A DNA stretch of 64,000 nucleotides from Turnera subulata (lineage: Eukaryota > Streptophyta > Magnoliopsida > Malpighiales > Passifloraceae): assembly GCA_028386065.3 (NCBI GenBank), contig JAKUCV010007237.1, positions 41,570 through 105,569 of the forward strand. Reading direction: 5' to 3'. Below the pieces are notes generated by a model. It was not told where the DNA came from. It worked only from the letters and a program-made list of their open reading frames with translations, and ran no database searches. Within the stretch, counting starts at the first letter, position 1. Every line of letters begins with the position of its first letter. A program made the translations under genes and the position numbers. Shown piece by piece: positions 58,019 through 64,000 of the stretch.

Positions 58019-61000
58019 TGTAACGCCTCGGTTTTCGTTTTTTATTTATAAAAAAAATTTCGGATTTCGGTAATGGAAATAAAATTAATTCATTTTCCAT
58101 TAGATTCATTAATTATCGGCGGTAATGTGTCGCTTTAGAGCTTTGTCGGACCGAAAACGCGTTTCGGGACGAAACACGACGTTTATCGTAGTTTTAGTTT
58201 AAACTACGTCGTTTTGGGGGTTTTTGGGGAAAAAAAAGTCAACTGAGGCGGGTTGACTGCGCCAAGCCCACGACATGTCGTCGGCTGGCGGGTCAAGCCC
58301 TAACCCCAGCCTTCCTCTTCTTCTTTCCCCTTCTTTTTTCTTTTTTCTTTCTTTCTTTTCTTCCTTCCCGTTGCCTCTCCACCCAGTCGCCGCTACTGCA
58401 ACGACACTTGCCCCCACTAACACCATCAACAGTCATCAACCCCACGAACTTCTCCTCTCTCTTTTCTTATCTTCTTCCTTTTCTTCTCTTCGCAGTTCCA
58501 CACCCGTCCACCGTCACCCACACCATTTCGTCTCCTCTCCTTTCCTCCTTCCTTTGAACCACCGACATCGTAAGTTGAACGGCGAGGATCCAAGGTCGAT
58601 TCGGCCGCGACCAAATCAAGAGAACAGAGAGTGAGGGTTGGGCTTGTCTCGCGTGCGGTCGCAACGCCGACGAGGTAAACCGCCAGTTCTTTTCTTCTCG
58701 ATCCTCCTCCTTCTTTGTTCCTTTTAGATCGTCGATTCGGGAATTGACTTGTTTTCGGATGTGGGCGCGCGGCTCTGTGTGTTGTTTCCGGCGGTGGCTG
58801 TGTATGTGGGGGTGGATGACGATGTGTCTGGCGGTGGCGGTGTGTGTTGACTTGGCTTGACTTGGTGGATGAACCTTGCCGATTTGGTGGCTCGACAGTG
58901 CTGAGCTCGCTTGGAAGTGTAGACCCAGAGCTCGCTTGTGCTGGGCTATCATCCGGTAAGCATTTCCGGCTACTTTCCTTCCTGTGACGGTTCATTCATG
59001 TAGTGTTAGGATGCTATGTGGTTGAATTGGTTGATAGATGACATTGATTGGATTATGGCAGCTTGTGGGTGAAATTCCGGCGAGGTGATCGGAATCCGGC
59101 GAGCGCGTACTGTTCCGGCGAGGGCTCGGGAATTTTCGGGCGAAGGCTCAGGTTCTGTCCGACGAACTGTACTTTCCTTTTACGACTTTTAAACGGTATT
59201 ATTCTTGTTTTGTCTCGGTTATGCCATGTATTTAAATTTTGGAATTTATTTACCGAAATACATTTATATTTATATATTTAATGAATTGCGGTTTACCGAG
59301 AGCAGAGAGTTAGAGTGTGTGGCCGGGAGAACTTACCGACATGTAGAGAATTTAGGCCGATTAACCTTGGGCTCGGGATGGCTTTAGGACGGTTTTAGGA
59401 AAAACCGAGCCCAAGCCCAATAACCTCAATTTGAAGCCTAGGTTGTTCAAATGGACTTAAAGTTATGGACTTAGGACCTAATCACGGATAATTAAATTCA
59501 CGGACATTAAGAACGGGCTCGAAGCCCAATTTCATAATCAGTAAATATGGACTTAAGGCAGTGGGCCCGTGGCCCGGAATTTGTGATTTAGGATTTAGTG
59601 GGCTTTAGGCCCGAGAATTGTTAATGGACTTAAACCGATGAACCTTAGATCCCTAATCGTTGGAGTTATGGAAGAAAAATATTCTTTTGGGCTTAGACCC
59701 GGAAATCTAATAATCAGATAGCTAGGGTCGGGAGTTACTCGATTGGAGCATACCTTTAGCACGCATACACGTTTTTATTTCTAAAATTTGCTTAGTGATT
59801 ATATTATGTACCGGTATTCAGGCACGGGAGATACCTCGGGAGCTGTAGACTCAGACTCGGGAAGAAGTCATAATCTGCATTTTTGAGGTGACATTACAAG
59901 TCTTTTTATATATGTTTTGTGAATGCATGTTGGTGTGGTTTGTTTGTTTACTTGCCTTGTTTGTTACATCCGATGATTGGAATCGTATACCTGATTGTTC
60001 TCACATGCTTAATTTCGATATGTGAAATTGTGATGGAATATAACATGTATTATGTTTTGGTGATAGTGTGTGGTTATGGGCCGAAGGCCCGGATGAAACA
60101 AAAACACATAGAATTCACACATCCCTGGAAAGCATAATGTATTTCAACAGAAATGAAAAGTGTAATTAAGAATAAAATATTAAATTCTACTGTGGCGTCG
60201 GCTGGTAGCCCCGAGGGAGGGTTGGGTACCCTCGGGTCACTTTATGCTGTTTAGCATGGTATCCCAGGGGATGTAGGTGCACCCCTGGAAGACTTGCACC
60301 GGTTAGGTGTGTCTGAGTGCACCCTCAGGTAGCTAGCGGCCACTCGAGATTTGTCAGTGGTTTTTGGCCTCAGAATCTACCCCTTCTGAGGTTCGACATT
60401 TGGGTTTCACACCCTGATCTGATCAGATGCGCTACCGAGACTTGACTCACAGTAGAGGGCCCATAATAAAAATATTAATAATAATAAAATACATTGAGTC
60501 TAAATAATATGGACAAAGACACAATAAGGTGTTTATGTGTTGGTGTGTGATTCTGATATTGCTTGTATGCTGTACTTGTGCTCGTGGACTACTCACCCTA
60601 CGAGCATGACTTCACTTTCATGTATACTTAGACTTTTAATGTTCACCGAGTAGGCGACTCACATAATCACCACCGTTGTTTTTCAGACTTTAGTTAGCGA
60701 GCTGTCTCACCTTTACCTTCGACCCGGAGTTCAGACGAAGATACTTCAGCAAGTAGTTGTGCATCGTCACTCGGTTGGATCCGTAGGGCCATATGCATGT
60801 TATTTTCTACTTTGATTTTTATTTATTACTTTCATCTTCCGCTGCATGAGAAATAATTCGAGATGTCATAAATGTTTTACCTCTATATCGGCGGTTTACC
60901 GGAGTTTAATTTTGTGATATTATTTCGGCGTGAAGCCGTGGTGGCTTACGACTTGATAAGCCGGTTAATCTCATTAATTTTTATGACATCTCGTTGTTAA

Positions 61001-61127
61001 TAAATTTTTATGGAAAATGTTTGTGAGCTGAGGCATTGGTATTCGTATCCCAGGTTTCAAGAGTATTTTGGTAACTCTTTTTCATTTAAATATTTTATTT
61101 TATTAAATTGGGGTACGGGCGTCCACA
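58019..61127 (+). mobile_element. Solo LTR C (3.1 kb) inside the right LTR of element B
   Basis: It starts TGTAACGCCTCGG and ends GGGGTACGGGCGTCCACA, flanked by TTAAG at 58014-58018 and 61128-61132. It is a different family from A and B but has the same plan: a CT-rich tract (58314-58370), a GC-rich segment ending in a donor-like CGAG|GTAAAC (58675), an AT-rich middle with GGGCTT/AAGCCC motifs, a hairpin cluster (60210-60426), and a conserved tail. No coding sequence is supported. Confidence 0.92.
60210..60426 (+). repeat. Hairpin cluster in solo LTR C
   Basis: Six perfect inverted repeats occur in 217 bp: CCCGAGGG/CCCTCGGG (11-base loop), ATGCT/AGCAT (GTTT loop), CCAGGGG/CCCCTGG (11-base loop), CTGAG/CTCAG (6-base loop), CCTCAGAA/TTCTGAGG (8-base loop) and CTGATC/GATCAG (1-base loop). 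Confidence 0.85.
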
Positions 61128-61132
61128 TTAAG

Positions 61133-61784
61133 ACTGTTTCGTGGTGGCCGTGACCTGGGTTCTTGTGATAAGCATGTCTATGCTTGGGATGTCTATCCCG
61201 TGATTATTTTTGGGATGTCGATCCCTTGGTTCTCTGGATTTGGTCTGGCACCCGATATATGTTGATAACCAGGTCTGACCTCTAGCTTATTCGTGATGGG
61301 GACCGGAAAGATAAAATTGGAAATTAGATTTTATTTGAGTCTTTTGATTTGTTTTATTTTGGCAGTTTTTCCTTGCTTTTGACTTGAGTAATTTTAGTGT
61401 GCATATTGATTGTCTTTCCTTCGTCGGTGAGCACTTCGGACTCACCCCTCACCTGCGGGCTTTCATCCCGTAGGATGAGTTATTTGTGTTACAGGTTGGG
61501 TGCATTCCAGACAGACTGCGGCGTTATCCCTTGGACAGGGCTTGGATCCATAGTTTGCATCAGTGTCGTATACAGTGTTTGTGAGTTATTAAAGTCTTCC
61601 GCTGTGCATTGTTTTTACTATTATTGGGCCATTGGGCCGGATGAGTTATTGTTGTTGTTTTTATGTTGGGCTGTTGAGCCCGGATATCTATTGTATACAC
61701 TGTATGCTGGGCTTTGTTGGGTTGGGTTGTTACAGTTCCGGCACGTGTTTACTGTGTACGGTAAATACGGGTCGGGGCGTTTCA
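61133..61784 (+). repeat. Right LTR of element B, 3' part
   Basis: It continues the right LTR after insert C, holds the last three GTYK hairpins (61168-61224) and the block CTGCGGGCTTTCATCCCG, and ends CGGGTCGGGGCGTTTCA before the ATAAC duplication. Confidence 0.93.
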
Positions 61785-62087
61785 ATAACGCTAGCTGCAT
61801 TGCCCAATTGAAGGGAGGATACATCAAGAATCATTCAAGTGACATCTGGCAGATTTATTTACAAAATCAGTTCCTACTACAACTTTTGAAGAATTGATGA
61901 AGAGGATTGGTTTATGGAGGATTCGAGATATCAAGGGATGCCAAAATCAGGGGGAGTAGAATACACACTGCACTCTTTTTTCCTTCACCAAGTTTTTGTC
62001 CCACTGGGTTTTTCTTGGTAAGGTTTTTAACGAGGCAGTACTTCCTAAGCGTATTCTATCTAAGGTGCAATGACATTCAAGTGGGAG
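61785..62087 (+). pseudogene. Decayed Copia RNase H C-terminus and 3' untranslated part (second Copia)
   Basis: It resumes the pol reading cut by element B: CIAQLKGGYIKN, then after a deletion and frame change TTTFEELMKRIGLWRIRDIKG. A purine run AGGGGGAG follows, then the conserved Copia motif TCCCACTGGG...GGTTTTTAACGAGGCA (61999-62036), and a second purine tract AAGTGGGAG directly before the right LTR. Confidence 0.85.
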
Positions 62088-62603
62088 TGTTATAAATAAA
62101 TTACGGTGAATGTCATTGTTACCATCCAGTAAAACTCATTTTTACCATACCCGAATTTACCCCCGATAAATATTTTATCCATACACCAAACTTCTACTTA
62201 GAATTATCTCTTTGGCTAATTACCCTCCATAATTCCATTTGTCCTAATCCTAATATCATATTCCTTTACCTAACATCCCTTTGATTTTATCCTTTTAAAT
62301 TAATCATACTTATTTGTTTTTATCCTCCCATTTCCAACTATAAATACCCCTTCATTCCTTCACTTTCATACACTTACAACCTACCATAAACTTCACTCTC
62401 TTCTCATTCTATACACTTCTCTTCCAATCTCCCTCCATCTAAATTTATTATTCTCTTCTACATATTATTATCAAAAGTGTATTACTATTACTATCAAAGT
62501 TGTACTATTAATGGTGTATTACTTCCATCAAGGTTAGATTATTACCTTGATCAAGCTTGTATCATTCCATCAAGAAGTGAATTTCTCCCCCAATTTTATA
62601 ACA
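62088..62603 (+). repeat. Right LTR of the second Copia
   Basis: 516 bp, starting TGTTATAAATAAATTA and ending TTTTATAACA. It is about 55 bp longer than the left copy because of one internal indel near 62430-62490. Confidence 0.95.
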
Positions 62604-62608
62604 TTTGG

Positions 62609-62792
62609 GGTATTTTTTGGAAAACACTTTTGTGGGATACTATTTTGGATTGAAATCTCTCTTTGTAAGACTAATATTTTTTTATATTAGTGGAAGTTTT
62701 GAAGATCGAAGACGTAGGCAAGATTAAGGCCGAATCACGTTAAATTCTTTGTGTCTCTTTTATTTTCGCGAATTTTTGTAGTTTTCCCACCA
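62609..62792 (+). repeat. Right LTR of the TR-GAG Copia, 3' part
   Basis: It continues the LTR broken at 41870, matching the last part of 39436-40011. It ends TTTTCCCACCA, followed by ATAAC. Confidence 0.95.
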
Positions 62793-62797
62793 ATAAC

Positions 62798-64000
62798 ATC
62801 ACGCTTCCTATATATATCAATTCAGTTCATAGTCATAGCCTACGGCTTTCACTTCATATATATATATATAGAATGAGAGACATCCTCTACTCTGACCAAT
62901 ATTTACACGTAATATGTACTAATCTAAAACTGGTGTCGGTACTGGGTACCTAGGGTTGATTAAGAAGTTAATCCAATAGCCTCTTGAGAGCGCTATACTT
63001 GTTTTTGGTTTGTTTCCCAATAGTTTGGGGCTTTGGGCATACGATTCTGTTCAATCATATCTTGGCAGCAAGCCACTCAAGATTTTTGTCTGATGTAAAA
63101 CAGAATATGGGGTAGCAATCTTTATTGATCTTGTATTGATTGAGTACATGGTATGATTTGAATGCCAGAGTAGGAAATCGGGAAGAGAGGAGAAAACTCC
63201 CGTTAGAGAGAGTGAGAGGAGGAGAATGGTCAAAAGTCCCCCAAAATATCTGGTTTGGGGGCATTTATTTAGGGTCAATCCAGCCACGTGTCGCGCCATT
63301 GTTGGTTACGATTGGATTTCTCTTGGATAAGCTCGGGTTTTCTTCGGATAAGTCGGTGTGATGATTTCCCGGGCCTCCAGTTCTTGGACCTAATTCGTGG
63401 GTCCTGGGCCTCTAGGTCCTTTCGCCTTGGGCTGCCTTAAGGGCCTGGTCTTAGGGCCTTGCTCATGATTCTTGGGCCTCATCCGTCTTCGGGCCTAGCC
63501 GCCTAGCCTGTTCTCGGGTTAGGCCCATTTATATCAAGAGCTCCCCAAATGGTCGAGCTTGAGGGCTTGAGCATTTGAATCTTCTAGGCAACATGAAATG
63601 CTTTGGCTGCCTCGTTAAAAACCTTATCAGGAAAAACCCGGTGGGATAAAAACCTGATGAAGGGAAAAAGAGTGTAGCTCACGTTCTATTTTCCTTCTTC
63701 CGGCGTTTATTGATGGCATGGTACTTTGGGACGCTTTAGGTTCTTCACCAATTGTGGGCGCTCGTGGCCCTTTATCCGTTGGGGGATGCATAGGTCCTTT
63801 ATTCCAGGTTGAATTGTAGGCACCTAGGCATAATTCCGGGCACGAGGGTCTAGGTCGCATAGGTTATTTGCTTCTTGGTCCTTTGCAAGGGTCCTTTTTT
63901 GGTCAGCCACCTTTGGGATGCGTCCAGGTCCTTGGACTAACGGCCCTTCTCTTTCGTGGACACATTAGGTCCTTTACTTTTAGAGCAGCCACCTTCGGGA
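62798..64000 (-). repeat. Unclassified repeat running off the window
   Basis: 63608-63646 is the reverse complement of the conserved Copia-type motif seen at 61999-62036 (GGTTTTTAACGAGGCA). This suggests a retroelement 3' region on the minus strand. Further right are many GGCCT/AGGTCC words and an imperfect repeat starting near 63903 and 63984 (CAGCCACCTT), about 81 bp apart. Whether 62798-63600 belongs to it is unclear. No gene is seen. Confidence 0.45.

Larger units (their letters stand above)
50448..61784 (+). mobile_element. LTR element B: long LTRs, no gag/pol, antisense cargo
   Basis: The element is flanked by ATAAC at 50443-50447 and 61785-61789. The left LTR is 50448-53356 and the right LTR 55737-61784, the latter containing insert C. 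Both LTRs start TGTAACAGCCCGGG and end CGGGTCGGGGCGTTTC. The internal part is only about 2.4 kb. It has a primer site (TGGTAGCGGAGC) at 53360, two antisense ORFs, and a purine stretch (AAGGTGGGTAG) before the right LTR. There is no gag or pol, so this is a LARD-like parasite of another element. The LTRs are very similar to each other, which points to a fairly recent insertion. Confidence 0.92.
41871..62603 (+). mobile_element. Second Copia element, decayed, nested in the right LTR of the first
   Basis: The element is flanked by TTTGG at 41866-41870 and 62604-62608. The left LTR is 41871-42332 and the right LTR 62088-62603. Both start TGTTATAAATAAATTA and end TTTTATAACA. A primer site region CGTTATCAGCACGAG follows the left LTR, and a purine tract (AAGTGGGAG) precedes the right LTR. 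Pol remnants in the plus orientation are integrase (about 48240-48660), RT (about 49380-50160) and RNase H (about 50180-50442, resumed at 61785-61950). All carry stops and frameshifts. Insertions A and B account for most of its 20.7 kb. Confidence 0.93.
39436..62792 (+). mobile_element. TR-GAG type Copia element (outer element of the nest)
   Basis: This LTR element is flanked by ATAAC at 39431-39435 and 62793-62797. The left LTR is 39436-40011 (576 bp, TG...CA). The right LTR starts at 41479, is interrupted at 41870 by the second Copia, resumes at 62609 and ends at 62792, again 576 bp once the insert and one TTTGG copy are removed. A primer-binding site resembling the initiator-Met type (TGGTAGCGGAGC) starts at 40014. 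The interior holds only gag, a protease remnant and a pre-integrase remnant. Integrase, reverse transcriptase and RNase H are missing, so it cannot move without help. Confidence 0.93.

Noticed and set aside
58275..58995. ORFs of 119-189 codons in solo LTR C
   Set aside because: They lie in a CT/GC-rich LTR segment, open in multiple frames, with no domain.

Overview
This is a nuclear window from a flowering plant, almost certainly a eudicot. It is AT-rich and has GT-AG introns, typical land-plant gene families (CLE, GT47, GASA/snakin, mini zinc finger, R2R3-MYB), a tRNA-derived SINE, Helitrons, a PIF/Harbinger-type MITE and a large nest of LTR retrotransposons. The species cannot be named from the sequence alone.

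Region 1 (about 1-39,430) is ordinary gene-bearing DNA with wide intergenic spaces. Five genes are supported. They are a CLE45-type peptide precursor (2723-3007, +), a GT47/exostosin-like Golgi glycosyltransferase with two coding exons (4997-6955, -) and a Harbinger-type MITE in its intron, a four-exon GASA/snakin cysteine-rich peptide (10453-11218, -), a MIF1-like mini zinc finger (17355-17642, -), and a subgroup-1 R2R3-MYB with three exons (27854-29344, -). I reassembled the GASA and MYB genes from exons, because their small exons or split codons hide them from simple ORF views. Between them lie a 990-bp non-autonomous Helitron (12925-13914), a SINE with a 7-bp target duplication (23926-24053), a second Helitron 3' end (at 36750) and decayed repeats. 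The genes do not form an operon or obvious cluster. Peptide signalling (CLE45, GASA), cell-wall glycosylation (GT47) and transcriptional control (MIF, MYB) simply sit side by side.

Region 2 (39,436-62,792) is one retrotransposon nest that can be read to the base. A Copia element with only gag and a broken protease (TR-GAG type, TSD ATAAC) has its 3' LTR split by a second, full-length but decayed Copia (41871-62603, TSD TTTGG). That Copia carries a 3.1-kb solo LTR 'A' (43143-46257, TSD CAGTA) and a large LTR element 'B' without gag or pol (50448-61784, TSD ATAAC). Another 3.1-kb solo LTR 'C' (58019-61127, TSD TTAAG) sits inside the right LTR of B.

The most unusual content is in this nest. Two copies of a 227-codon antisense gene, one in the second Copia and one inside B, encode an unknown N-terminal domain fused to the first part of a LINE-like endonuclease domain. 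They align without gaps at about 70% amino-acid identity (my hand count), and their differences are strongly biased to synonymous sites. B also carries a second antisense ORF with its own TATA box. Independently, the second Copia and all three long LTRs hold arrays of short hairpins whose stems vary in a compensatory way around constant loops, which points to selected RNA or DNA structure.

Region 3 (62,793-64,000) contains an unclassified repeat on the minus strand that runs off the window end.
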